Notes under the pieces: model-generated
The model's input: only the letters and a program-made list of their open reading frames with translations
What the model was told of the DNA's origin: nothing
Databases searched by the model: none
Shown: positions 25,332-33,963 of the stretch, one piece after another
Numbering within the stretch: position 1 is the stretch's first letter
Layout of the letters: each line of letters begins with the position of its first letter
Origin: Moryella indoligenes
Lineage (GTDB): Bacteria; Bacillota; Clostridia; Lachnospirales; Lachnospiraceae
DNA length: 64,000 nucleotides
Assembly (NCBI RefSeq): GCF_030812885.1
Contig: NZ_JAUSTO010000003.1
Coordinates: 186,001-250,000 of the forward strand
Direction: 5' to 3'
Translations under genes and position numbers: made by a program

Positions 25332-25784
25332 TTATTCCTTCTCCGTTGTCACCGCGTCAGAGGCACCGTTCAGCATCTCCTCCATGGTGTGCCAGCCGAG
25401 CACCGCACACTTCACGCGGGCAGGCATATGCGAGATATCCTGAAGCACTCCGGCCTCCTCAAGCTCCTCCAGCTCCTCTTCCGTGATTCTGCCCTTAATC
25501 ATACGAAGGAATATCTCTGAGAGGCGCCTCGCCTCAACCTCCGGCTTTCCGATGATCAGATCCAGCATCATATCTGCCGAGGCCTGTGAGACCGCGCATC
25601 CATCCCCGGTGAATCCCCCATCCTCTATGATGCCGTCCTTCACGCGCAGCTTCAGGATGATGTCGTCTCCGCAGCTTGGATTTACACCCTCCAGCACCAG
25701 ATTCGCATCCGGAATATCGCGCTTGTTGCCCGGGTGAAGATTATGATCCGTCAGAATTTCATTATAAAAAATTTTATTTGCCAT
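25332..25784 (-). CDS. sufU: SufU, sulfur-accepting Fe-S assembly protein
   Basis: SufU takes sulfur from SufS and passes it to the SufBCD scaffold. The 150-residue, IscU-like protein has the three conserved cysteines in NPSCGDD, GDGCAVSQASADMM and RVKCAVLGW, plus the extra region between the second and third Cys (VEARRLSEIFLRMI) that separates SufU from IscU. It lies 12 bases after sufS, as expected for a partner pair. Confidence 0.95.
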   Translation of the reverse strand: MANKIFYNEILTDHNLHPGNKRDIPDANLVLEGVNPSCGDDIILKLRVKDGIIEDGGFTGDGCAVSQASADMMLDLIIGKPEVEARRLSEIFLRMIKGRITEEELEELEEAGVLQDISHMPARVKCAVLGWHTMEEMLNGASDAVTTEKE

Positions 25785-25796
25785 ATTTGTCCCCGC

Positions 25797-27038
25797 TTAG
25801 TCCTCATAACCCATCTCCGCTCTCACGCGGGACAGACTGTCCGCAAGCTTCTGAATCTCCGCCTCCGTGTTATAGAAGGCAATGCTCGCCCGGGTGGTGG
25901 AGGGTGTCTTCATAAACTGCATGAGCGGCTGTGCGCAGTGGTGTCCCGCGCGGATATTCACTCCGTCCGCATCCAGAATCGCCGCGATATCGTGCGGATG
26001 CACCCCGTCGATCGTGAAAGTAAAGATCCCGTGATGCTCCCCGGCCTGCTTCGGCCCGAGTATACGAAGATGCGGTATCGCGCTGAGCTTCTTCATCGCC
26101 ACATGGCTTAAGTACTCCTCCCGCTCCAGTATGGTATCCCAGCCGAGCTCCCTGTAATACTCAATCGCCGCACCAAGCCCCGCCGCGCCGGAGGCATTGA
26201 CCGTACCCGCCTCAAACTTATGCGGAAGAGGCGCCCAGGTCGCCTTCTCACGGCTCACATACTCTATCATCTCGCCGCCAAAGAGGAAGGGCGGCATCTT
26301 CTGAAGCAGCTCTCTTCTGCCGTAGAGCACGCCGATCCCCATGGGTCCCAGCATCTTGTGCCCGGAGAAGGCGAGGAAATCCACGCCGAGCTCACGCACA
26401 TCCACCGGAATATGTGGCACACTCTGCGCGCCGTCCGCCACAAAAAACGCCCCCTGCCTGTGGGAGAGCTCCGCAAAACGGCGGATATCATTTTTCACCC
26501 CCAGCACATTGGAGATCTGCGTCATGGAGACGAGCTTTGTCCGCTCTGTCAGCGCAGCGAGAAAGCGCTCCTCGCTGATATATCCCTCCGCGTCCGGCTC
26601 CAGAAACTTAAGGACCGCGCCGCAGCGCCGCGCCGCCTGCTGCCAGGGAATCAGATTGGAGTGATGCTCCATGATCGTGATGAGGATCTCGTCCCCCTCT
26701 TTGAGAAACGCCTCGCTCCCCGCATAGGCGACGAGGTTCAGGCTCTCAGAGGCATTCCGCGTGAAGATGATCTCCTCTGTGCTCTCCGCATTGATAAACT
26801 CCCGCACGAGCTCACGCGCGTTCTCATAATCATCTGTCGCGCGGACACTCAGCGCGTACAGCCCACGGAGCGGATTTGCATTGTCCTCCTCATAGTAATG
26901 CCGCATGCAGTCCAGAACGCGCACCGGCTTCTGTGTCGTTGCGGAATTATCCAGATAGGCGATCTCCGGATGACCGCTGATCAGAGGGAAATCCTTTCGT
27001 ATCCGCTCGTCCTGTGCTCTTCTCTCTTCCTGTGTCAT
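25797..27038 (-). CDS. sufS: cysteine desulfurase SufS
   Basis: SufS is a PLP enzyme that removes sulfur from cysteine to supply Fe-S assembly. The 413-residue protein has the PLP lysine in FLAFSGHKMLGPMGIGVLYG and the persulfide cysteine in NIRAGHHCAQPLMQ. The opening FPLISGHPEIAYLDNSATTQKP is typical of group II desulfurases. The start overlaps the sufD stop by four bases (ATGA). Confidence 0.96.
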   Translation of the reverse strand: MTQEERRAQDERIRKDFPLISGHPEIAYLDNSATTQKPVRVLDCMRHYYEEDNANPLRGLYALSVRATDDYENARELVREFINAESTEEIIFTRNASESLNLVAYAGSEAFLKEGDEILITIMEHHSNLIPWQQAARRCGAVLKFLEPDAEGYISEERFLAALTERTKLVSMTQISNVLGVKNDIRRFAELSHRQGAFFVADGAQSVPHIPVDVRELGVDFLAFSGHKMLGPMGIGVLYGRRELLQKMPPFLFGGEMIEYVSREKATWAPLPHKFEAGTVNASGAAGLGAAIEYYRELGWDTILEREEYLSHVAMKKLSAIPHLRILGPKQAGEHHGIFTFTIDGVHPHDIAAILDADGVNIRAGHHCAQPLMQFMKTPSTTRASIAFYNTEAEIQKLADSLSRVRAEMGYED

Positions 27039-28165
27039 AGCTCTTCCTCTCCGCTCTCAAGGAGCGCACAGCGCGTCTTCACATCCGGAATCTTTCGCAT
27101 GATGGCATCCAGACGCGCCTTCGCCATCATCTCATAGATCTCGTCCCGCCTCATGCCGCGGGATTCCATGTAGAATAGCAGCTCCTCGTCCAGCCTTCCT
27201 ATGGTCGCCCCGTGGTTCCCGACTACATCCTCCTCCGCACAGAGTATGATGGGAATGCTGCGATTCGAGACCGTCTCGTCCATGAGAAGCACATCCTCTG
27301 TCTCCTCTCCGACCGCGCCGGCGCAACCGTGCTTAAAATCAATGGTATCCCGGAAGACCTTCGAGGCGCGGTCCCGCATGACCCCCTTCGCGCTGATCTC
27401 ACAGTTTGTCTTTCTTCCGGTATGAATCACCTCGTAATTCATGTCGTAGTGCGAATCGCCGACTGCAATGTAGCCGATATCCGCCGCGAGATGACTCCTG
27501 TCTCCCGCAAGCGCCGCACTGAGCCCCTGATAGACATGCCTTCCGGAGAGAATCAGGTGTATCACCTTCAGCTCCGCGCGCTCCGCCGCCTCCGCGCCGA
27601 CATCATTCAGAAAACTGTAGCCATCGCCGAGCTGCACCACCTGCACCAGCGTGAGCCGCGCCCCCTCCGCAAGCCTGATTCTTGTCTGCACGCCCGCGAG
27701 CCCCTTCGCAGAGAGCTCTGAGCGGTAATCCATGACCACCGTGAGCGCGCTGTTCCTCCCGAGAGAGAGATTCACCGCGGAGAATTTCCCCGCTGCCGCC
27801 GGTGCGCCCTCCTTCTTCTTTCCGTCCGGGCGCATGTCGATCTTCCCGGAGGGATCGTACTCCTCCTCTGCATCCGGCAGAGAAAAGTTAAGGCGCAGCG
27901 CATCCCGCTCCGGGACGCGCATCTCATCCGGCACCGAACAGCTCAGCACAGGGATTCCCGCCGCAGAGAGAGCCGCTCCGAACTCCGCTCCGCTCCCGGT
28001 TCGCATCGCGGGAAATGCCGCCGTCCCACTGGTCTTCTCCACCCGCACGCCCTCCGGAAGTTCGATCGCCGGAGAGAGCTTCTGCAGGGCCGGAAGCTTT
28101 TTCAGCTCCGCCCCGTTCATTTTAAGCCAGCCGAAGGTCGGCGTGGCCAGCGTATTGATTTTCAC
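27035..28165 (-). CDS. sufD: SufD, Fe-S scaffold subunit
   Basis: SufD forms the SufBCD scaffold complex with SufB and SufC. The protein of about 376 residues has the conserved C-terminal beta-helix core seen here as FKHGCAGAVGEETEDVLLMDETVSNRSIPIILCAEEDVVGNHGATIGRLDEELLFYMESRGM. I start at the GTG at 28165, five bases after AAGGAGG (V-KINTLATPTFGWLKMN). An upstream in-frame GTG would overlap sufB but has no site. The N-terminal half is divergent, as usual. Confidence 0.9.
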   Translation of the reverse strand: MKINTLATPTFGWLKMNGAELKKLPALQKLSPAIELPEGVRVEKTSGTAAFPAMRTGSGAEFGAALSAAGIPVLSCSVPDEMRVPERDALRLNFSLPDAEEEYDPSGKIDMRPDGKKKEGAPAAAGKFSAVNLSLGRNSALTVVMDYRSELSAKGLAGVQTRIRLAEGARLTLVQVVQLGDGYSFLNDVGAEAAERAELKVIHLILSGRHVYQGLSAALAGDRSHLAADIGYIAVGDSHYDMNYEVIHTGRKTNCEISAKGVMRDRASKVFRDTIDFKHGCAGAVGEETEDVLLMDETVSNRSIPIILCAEEDVVGNHGATIGRLDEELLFYMESRGMRRDEIYEMMAKARLDAIMRKIPDVKTRCALLESGEEEL

Positions 28166-28175
28166 AGCTTCCTCC

Positions 28176-29585
28176 TTATCCGATCGCACCCTTCATCTCA
28201 AGACGTATCAGGTTGTTCATCTCCACCGCGTACTCAAGCGGCAGCTCCTTGCCGACATTATCCGCGAAGCCGCTGACAATCAGCGCACGCGCATCCTCCT
28301 CGGAGACGCCGCGGCTCATCAGATAGAAGACCGCGTCGTCCGAGATCCTGCCGATCTTCGCCTCGTGGCCCACATCCGCCTTATTGGTTCTCACATCCAT
28401 CGCCGGAATGGTGTCCGAGCGGGACTCACCGTCCAGCATGAGCGACTGACATGAGGTCGAGGACTTGGAATTCTCCGCCTTTGGTCCGATCACAACAGAG
28501 CTTCGGAAGGTGCTGATGCCGCCGCTCTTTGAAATGGAGCGGGTGTTCACATAGGAGCTCGTATCCGGCGCATTGTGCACCACCTTGCAGCCGGTATCGA
28601 GATTCTGACCGCGGCCCGCAAAGGTCACACCGGTGAATTCGCTGCGCGCACCCTTCCCGTTCAGCACGCTCATCGGATAGAGATAGGAGACGTGTGAGCC
28701 AAAGGAACCGGAGATCCACTCCACCTTTCCGCCCTCCTCAACCTTCGCGCGCTTGGTATTTAAGTTGTACATATTCTTCGACCAGTTCTCGATGGTCGAG
28801 TAGCGTATGGTCGCATTCTTCCCGACAAAGAGCTCCACACAGCCCGCATGAAGATTTGCCACATTGTACTTCGGTGCGGAACATCCCTCGATGAAGTGAA
28901 GGTAGGCTCCCTCGTCCACGATGATCAGCGTGTGCTCAAACTGCCCGGCGCCCGGCGCATTCAGACGGAAATAGGACTGAAGCGGAATCTCCACGGAGAC
29001 GCCCGCCGGGACATAGACGAAGGAACCGCCGGACCAGACCGCGCCATGCAGCGCCGCGAACTTATGGTCCGTCGGCGGAACCAGCTTCATGAAGTGATCC
29101 TCTATCATCTGTGCGTAGGGGCCGTGCATGGCGCTCTCGAGATCTGTATAGATCACGCCCTGTTCCGCGACCTCCTTCTTCACATTGTGATAGACGAGCT
29201 CGGAATCATACTGCGCGCCGACACCGGCCAGAGACTCTCTCTCCGCCTTCGGAATACCGAGCTTCTCAAAGGTGTCCTTGATTTCCTCCGGAACTTCAGA
29301 CCACTCCGCATTCATCTTTGTGTTCGGGCGCACGTAGGTCACAATATTTTTCATGTCGAGGCCCTCAATCGACGGGCCCCAGTCCGGCATCTCCCTCTCG
29401 TTGAATATCCTCAGGGACTTCATACGGAAATCATGCATCCACTCCGGATCATTCTTTCCGCGGGAGATCTCCTCGACAATCTCCTCCGACAGCCCCTCCT
29501 TGATGCGATAGGCATCCTTATCCTCATTTCTGAAGTCGTATAGAGAGCGGTCAATGTCGGCAACATAGGTTTTTTCTTCTGCCAT
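28176..29585 (-). CDS. sufB: SufB, Fe-S scaffold subunit
   Basis: SufB is the core scaffold on which clusters are built. The 469-residue protein contains the conserved blocks YVPAGVSVEIPLQSYFRLN, EGCSAPKYNVANLHAGCVELFV, NLNTKRAKVEEGGKVEWISGSFGS and the C-terminal LMLDGESRSDTIPAMDVRTNKADVGHEAKIGRISDDAVFYLMSRG. I use ATG 29585 with AGGGAG upstream; a GTG at 29594 overlaps the sufC stop but leaves no space for that site. Confidence 0.95.
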   Translation of the reverse strand: MAEEKTYVADIDRSLYDFRNEDKDAYRIKEGLSEEIVEEISRGKNDPEWMHDFRMKSLRIFNEREMPDWGPSIEGLDMKNIVTYVRPNTKMNAEWSEVPEEIKDTFEKLGIPKAERESLAGVGAQYDSELVYHNVKKEVAEQGVIYTDLESAMHGPYAQMIEDHFMKLVPPTDHKFAALHGAVWSGGSFVYVPAGVSVEIPLQSYFRLNAPGAGQFEHTLIIVDEGAYLHFIEGCSAPKYNVANLHAGCVELFVGKNATIRYSTIENWSKNMYNLNTKRAKVEEGGKVEWISGSFGSHVSYLYPMSVLNGKGARSEFTGVTFAGRGQNLDTGCKVVHNAPDTSSYVNTRSISKSGGISTFRSSVVIGPKAENSKSSTSCQSLMLDGESRSDTIPAMDVRTNKADVGHEAKIGRISDDAVFYLMSRGVSEEDARALIVSGFADNVGKELPLEYAVEMNNLIRLEMKGAIG

Positions 29586-29590
29586 CTTCT

Positions 29591-30340
29591 TCACTCCCTG
29601 GACTCAAAGCGCGCGAAGCCGTCGCGGTTGATCTCCTCAACCAGGCTGCCGTCTCCGTCGGTGACGATGGTTCCATTGACCAGCACATGGGTGTGATCCA
29701 CATGCAGGGAGGAGAGGATACCGGTGCTGTGCGTGATGATGATAAGCGCCGAATCCTTGTCCTTCTGATACTCCTCGACGCCGCGGGACACAGTCCGCAC
29801 CGCGTCGACATCCAGACCGGAATCCGTCTCATCCAGTATGGCGAGAGAGGGCTTCAGCATGAGCAGCTGCAAAATCTCCGCCTTCTTCTTCTCGCCGCCG
29901 GAGAACCCCACATTCAGGTCGCGGTCAGCATAGCTCGGATCCATCTGCAGAACCTCCAGCGCCTTGGCGATCTCCTTCCGGAAGTCCCAGAGGCGGATAC
30001 GCTTCCCGGTGCGCTGCTCCAGCGCATTGCGGATAAAGTTTGCGAGGCTGATGCCCGGTACCTCCAGCGGATTCTGGAAGGACATGAAGATGCCCGCCTT
30101 CGCGCGCTCGTTGACCGGCATTGCGAGAAGGTCTTTCCCGTCAAAGCTGATCTCTCCACCCGTCACCTCATAGTGCGGATTTCCCATCAGTGTGTTGCCG
30201 AGGGTGGACTTGCCCGCGCCGTTCGGGCCCATCAGCACATGGGTCTCTCCGCGCTTTACATTTAAATTAAGACAGCGAAGAATCTCCTTCTCCTCGACAC
30301 GGACAGAGAGATTTCGAATGTCCAGTAGTTCCTTACTCAT
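29591..30340 (-). CDS. sufC: SufC, ATPase of the Fe-S assembly complex
   Basis: SufC is an ABC-type soluble ATPase that drives shape changes of SufB-SufD. The 250-residue sequence (LLDIRNLSVRVEEKEILRCLNLNVKRGE) has Walker A GPNGAGKST, the signature FSGGEKKKAEILQ and Walker B LAILDETDSGLDVDAVR, the classic SufC variant. The ATG at 30340 follows AGGAGG; a longer frame to 30361 lacks a site. It is the first gene of the sufC-B-D-S-U operon, about 60 bases from a near-consensus promoter. Confidence 0.96.
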   Translation of the reverse strand: MSKELLDIRNLSVRVEEKEILRCLNLNVKRGETHVLMGPNGAGKSTLGNTLMGNPHYEVTGGEISFDGKDLLAMPVNERAKAGIFMSFQNPLEVPGISLANFIRNALEQRTGKRIRLWDFRKEIAKALEVLQMDPSYADRDLNVGFSGGEKKKAEILQLLMLKPSLAILDETDSGLDVDAVRTVSRGVEEYQKDKDSALIIITHSTGILSSLHVDHTHVLVNGTIVTDGDGSLVEEINRDGFARFESRE

Positions 30341-30383
30341 AGCTTTCCTCCTGGCGGTCACGCCGTTTTCCGGCGCATCCCTT

Positions 30384-30411
30384 ATAATGATCTTTGCTTC
30401 AAAGCATTATA
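30384..30411. promoter_or_regulatory. imperfect inverted repeat over the suf -10 box
   Basis: ATAATG-N2-CTTTG and CAAAG-N-ATTAT face each other around a CTT centre, covering the -10 box and transcription start of the suf promoter. An Fe-S-sensing repressor of the Rrf2 type would be a natural candidate, but none is encoded nearby. Confidence 0.4.
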
Positions 30412-30434
30412 TCGCGGCGGTTTTCCGTATGCAA
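30406..30434 (-). promoter_or_regulatory. promoter of the suf operon
   Basis: On the minus strand, -35 TTGCAT (30429-30434) and a perfect -10 TATAAT (30406-30411) are 17 bases apart. The rest of the 375-base divergent gap (30435-30715) has no clear gene. For the plus-strand transporter I see only an isolated TACAAT (30631-30636) without a -35. Confidence 0.8.
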
Positions 30435-30715
30435 GAACAATTCCTACTAAAACACTGTGAATTCTGTTTTTCTTTCCATACAAGGCTGTGCAGCCCTCTC
30501 TCAGCCTCATGGCTCTGAACGATTTCTTTACGCTGCCTTCCTCTGCGGGCGATACGCCTCCTCGGATGATTTTCGCATGCAGGAAACGCAAAGGAAGGGT
30601 TCATATGAGAGAAAAAGCTGCATCCTGTGGTACAATAAGACTGTCTGTGAAGGCGGACATGGGAAAAGCCGCACACAGCGCAATGCACGGCTGAAGCCGC
30701 AGCAAGGAGACTACC

Positions 30716-32245
30716 ATGGGTAAAACAGCGCTCTATCTCGCATACTTCTGCATCTACTCCGTCATCATGCTGATCATAGGCAAAGGCAGCATGCATGGCT
30801 CCAGCACCCCGCGGGACTACTTTATCTGCGAGAGAAAGGTCTCTCTGCCCTTCTGCGTCGCGACCTTCACCGGCACCTGGGTCTCCGCCATCACCATACT
30901 GAGTCTCACCGGAAGCATCTATGAGGAAGGACTTCCGGTGCTCTTCTACGCCGTGATTCCCTGGTTCCTCGGCGCCTTTCTGCTGGCACTCACCGCAAGA
31001 CAGCTGTACAGCAGTGCGGCGATCACCGTTCCTGAGATGTTCTGGCTCCGCTACCACTCCCGCGCACTGCAGGCAGTCTACGGCGTCGTACTGATCTTCG
31101 TGTATATCTTCTACCTCGTCGCGCAGTACAAGGGCTTCGGCCTCGTCGCCTCCGCTCTGTTCCGCATCCCCTACCCCGCGGCGGTCTGCATGGTATATCT
31201 CTTCATCACCTACACAACCATCGGCGGCTACCGCTCTGTGCTCCGCACCGATATGTTTCACCTGCTGCTGCTCTCCGGCAGCCTCCTCCTGGTCTGCGGA
31301 AGCTTCGTCGCAAAGGCGGGCGGCTTCTCCGCGCTCTACAGAGCTGCCGGACAGGTTCAGGGCTTTGCGCACGCCGGCATCACAACACCGACTTCTCCCG
31401 GACAGCTCCTGCAGCTCTTCGGCGGCCGCTACACGCCTCTCATCTCCCTCTCCATGTTCTGGGGCTGGGGACTGGGGCTCGCCTCGAACCCGCAGTATCT
31501 GGTGCGCATTCTGAGTGCGAAGGACAGCCGCACCGCACGAAATACCGTGCTCGTCTCCCTCGCGATCCTCGCGGCCCTCTACTTCGCCCTGATCCATATC
31601 GGCCTTGCCATGCGCGTCATGATTCCGAGCCTTCCGGACGCAGAGACGACGGACAGCATCTTCATCCGCCTCATCAACAACGAGCTCTACGGCCCATGGA
31701 GCGGCTTCTTTCTCTTCTCCGTCATCGGCGCCTGTGTGAGCACCGCCAATTCCCAGCTCCTTCTGATCGCCTCCTCCCTCTCCTATGATGTGATACGTCC
31801 GCTCGCACCGAACGGACTGCCGGACAAGCGGGTGGTCGCTCTGGCGCGCCGCTCTGTCATTGGCGCCGGCACCATCGTCATGCTGCTCACTCTGAACCCT
31901 CCGCACTTCACGCTCTCCTACGGCGGAGATCTCTGGGGCGTCGTGGCGATCCTGCTGTTTCCGTCACTCTACGGAAGTGTGCTCACGGGGCGTGTCACCC
32001 TTCGCGGGATCTGGTGCTCCATCGCCGCGGGCGCACTCTCCATCGCAGTGTTCTACCCGCTCCGTGCCATGGGGCGCATCCCTGTGCATCCGGCGCTCTG
32101 CGGCGTCCTGATCTCCACTGCCGCCCTGTTTTTCGGCTCCGTCACAGAAGGTAAGGACGCGGGTAATGTCGACTCCCTTGGACGCTCCGTTGCCTGCCCG
32201 CAGACTGAAGATGAAAACACCCGGCGAGAGGAGGATGCAGAATGA
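30716..32245 (+). CDS. sodium:solute symporter (SSS family)
   Basis: This is an importer with about twelve to thirteen hydrophobic segments in 509 residues. SSS features include GKGSMHGSSTPRDYFICERK (the loop after TM1), FTGTWVSAITILSLTGSIYEEG, YTTIGGYRSVLRTDMFHLLLL and the Na+-site-like SVIGACVSTANSQLLLIASSLSYDVIRP. The C-terminal 40 residues are hydrophilic. The ATG follows CAAGGAG. Its last four bases overlap the start of the sensor kinase gene, so transporter and sensor are made together. The locus suggests 5-oxoproline or a related small acid as substrate, by context only. Confidence 0.88.
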   Translation: MGKTALYLAYFCIYSVIMLIIGKGSMHGSSTPRDYFICERKVSLPFCVATFTGTWVSAITILSLTGSIYEEGLPVLFYAVIPWFLGAFLLALTARQLYSSAAITVPEMFWLRYHSRALQAVYGVVLIFVYIFYLVAQYKGFGLVASALFRIPYPAAVCMVYLFITYTTIGGYRSVLRTDMFHLLLLSGSLLLVCGSFVAKAGGFSALYRAAGQVQGFAHAGITTPTSPGQLLQLFGGRYTPLISLSMFWGWGLGLASNPQYLVRILSAKDSRTARNTVLVSLAILAALYFALIHIGLAMRVMIPSLPDAETTDSIFIRLINNELYGPWSGFFLFSVIGACVSTANSQLLLIASSLSYDVIRPLAPNGLPDKRVVALARRSVIGAGTIVMLLTLNPPHFTLSYGGDLWGVVAILLFPSLYGSVLTGRVTLRGIWCSIAAGALSIAVFYPLRAMGRIPVHPALCGVLISTAALFFGSVTEGKDAGNVDSLGRSVACPQTEDENTRREEDAE

Positions 32246-33888
32246 AACGGCTCCGCTTCTCTATCGAAAACAAGATTCTGATCCCCTTTGTCAGCATCAC
32301 CCTCGTCTGTATTCTGGCCTTCTGCCTCATCTTCTTCTTCACCGAGTACCAGCTGAAGCTGCAGGCGGAGAGCACAAATGCCAGAACCATGAGTGCCGCG
32401 CTGAATGCGGAGATCAACCGCAGCTCCCATTCCAGCGCCATCACAGAGCTGCTGGAGCGAAACGCGCTCTTCCGGGACTCGGAGAACCTCTTTCTCTACG
32501 ACAGCAAGGGAGAGCCCGTGCTGTCCCCCCGCAGCTTCGGACAGGATGAACTGATACTCTCAGAGAGCACGGACAACCGGCTCGGCTGGCACATTGTCTT
32601 CGCGATCAGCCGCAGCGCTCTCGCATTCACCATTCTGGAGGAGCAGCGCTATATGATACTCTCCGCCATCGCCATGATGCTGGTCATTGTCCAGACCAGC
32701 ACCTTTGTGGCCTACAATATATCAAATCCCATACGTGAGCTCTCGGCACTCTGCACAAGGATCAGTCAGAACCCGGACAGGAGTTCTGCCGAGGTCGTGG
32801 AATATGCGGACCGCTACGATGAGATCGGGCAGCTTGCAGCCGCCTTCCGTGCGATGATGGAAAGTCTGCGGCGCCACACAGACGAGCTGAACTGGGTCAA
32901 GGCACTGAATGTGAGCATTGTTCAGAACCTTCCGCTCGGCGTCATCGTGTACAACGAGGCGCAGAACCTCATCTTCCGCAACGCCCGCGCGGAGGAGATG
33001 CTCTCCCACACAGAGGAGCGGGATCCGAAGGGACTCTCTCTCGAGCAGCTGGTGGAGGAGGCGCTGCGCCGCGGTGAGGTGCTGCCCGTGCAGCTGCGCC
33101 TCTCAAATCCTTCGGGCAAAACGCGCAGTCTGGAGCTCGGCGTCTGGGAGCTTCGCGAGGCCGACCGCAACACCCCTCTCGGCTCTCTCTGCACAGTCGA
33201 CGATGTGACGTACCGTCAGCACATCGAGGAGAAGATAGCCCGGGATGAGAAGCTCGCCTACACGGGACAGCTCGCGGCTGATGTCGCCCACGAGGCGAGA
33301 AATCCGCTCGCCGGTATCCGGGCGGGCCTGCAGGTCATCTCCCGGAAGCTCCCGGAGGAGAGAGACAGCCGGCTCTGTACGGAGATGATACGCGAGGTGG
33401 ACCGCGTCAATCTCCTGATCGAAAATCTCGTGAATCTCTCCAGAAAGCGCGAGAGCGAAAAGACCACAGTGAATCTGAACGCACTCTGCGATGAGATATT
33501 GCTGCTCTATAATAAAGTGGCGGAAAATAAGGGCGTGACCCTCTCCGCAAAGCTCGGCGGGGCGCTCTGGCTCTTTGCGGACGAGCAGGAGATACGTCAG
33601 ATTCTCATAAATCTCATCAACAACAGCCTGAAGGCCATGCCGGAGGGCGGCACAGTGACGCTCATCGGAGAGCAGAGTGCAGAGGGGATCGGAATTTCCG
33701 TCTCTGACAGCGGTCAGGGCATGAGTCAGGAGGAGCTGGAGAGCGCACTGCACGGAAGCTCCGGCGGACTCGGCATTTCCATCGTCCGGCGGCTGGTGCA
33801 GCGAAACGGCGGAAGCTTCCGCATGTGCTCCGCGCCGGAACAGGGCACAACGGTATACTTAAGCTTCCGCGGAACAGAGACTCCGTAG
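32242..33888 (+). CDS. membrane sensor histidine kinase
   Basis: This 548-residue kinase senses an external or membrane signal and phosphorylates the next gene product. There are two membrane segments (about 12-32 and 135-158) with an extracellular loop between them, then HAMP (about 158-210), a PAS domain (about 220-325), HisKA with phospho-acceptor His350 in AADVAHEARNPLAGIRAG, and HATPase_c with INLINNSLKAMPEGG, VSDSGQGM and SGGLGISIVRRLV. The layout matches NtrB/ZraS-like kinases that partner sigma-54 activators. It starts in an ATGA overlap with the SSS transporter. Confidence 0.93.
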   Translation: MKRLRFSIENKILIPFVSITLVCILAFCLIFFFTEYQLKLQAESTNARTMSAALNAEINRSSHSSAITELLERNALFRDSENLFLYDSKGEPVLSPRSFGQDELILSESTDNRLGWHIVFAISRSALAFTILEEQRYMILSAIAMMLVIVQTSTFVAYNISNPIRELSALCTRISQNPDRSSAEVVEYADRYDEIGQLAAAFRAMMESLRRHTDELNWVKALNVSIVQNLPLGVIVYNEAQNLIFRNARAEEMLSHTEERDPKGLSLEQLVEEALRRGEVLPVQLRLSNPSGKTRSLELGVWELREADRNTPLGSLCTVDDVTYRQHIEEKIARDEKLAYTGQLAADVAHEARNPLAGIRAGLQVISRKLPEERDSRLCTEMIREVDRVNLLIENLVNLSRKRESEKTTVNLNALCDEILLLYNKVAENKGVTLSAKLGGALWLFADEQEIRQILINLINNSLKAMPEGGTVTLIGEQSAEGIGISVSDSGQGMSQEELESALHGSSGGLGISIVRRLVQRNGGSFRMCSAPEQGTTVYLSFRGTETP

Positions 33889-33963
33889 TATTTTCTCATC
33901 AGGCAGGTACACTCACAGAGTCACTCATGCGATTTATTTTCATACACTTTCGGAGGTACAGCT

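Noticed and set aside
30457..30723. Plus-strand frame of 88 codons before the SSS transporter gene
   Set aside because: It has no ribosome binding site and no family features, and it overlaps the transporter start. It is treated as chance.
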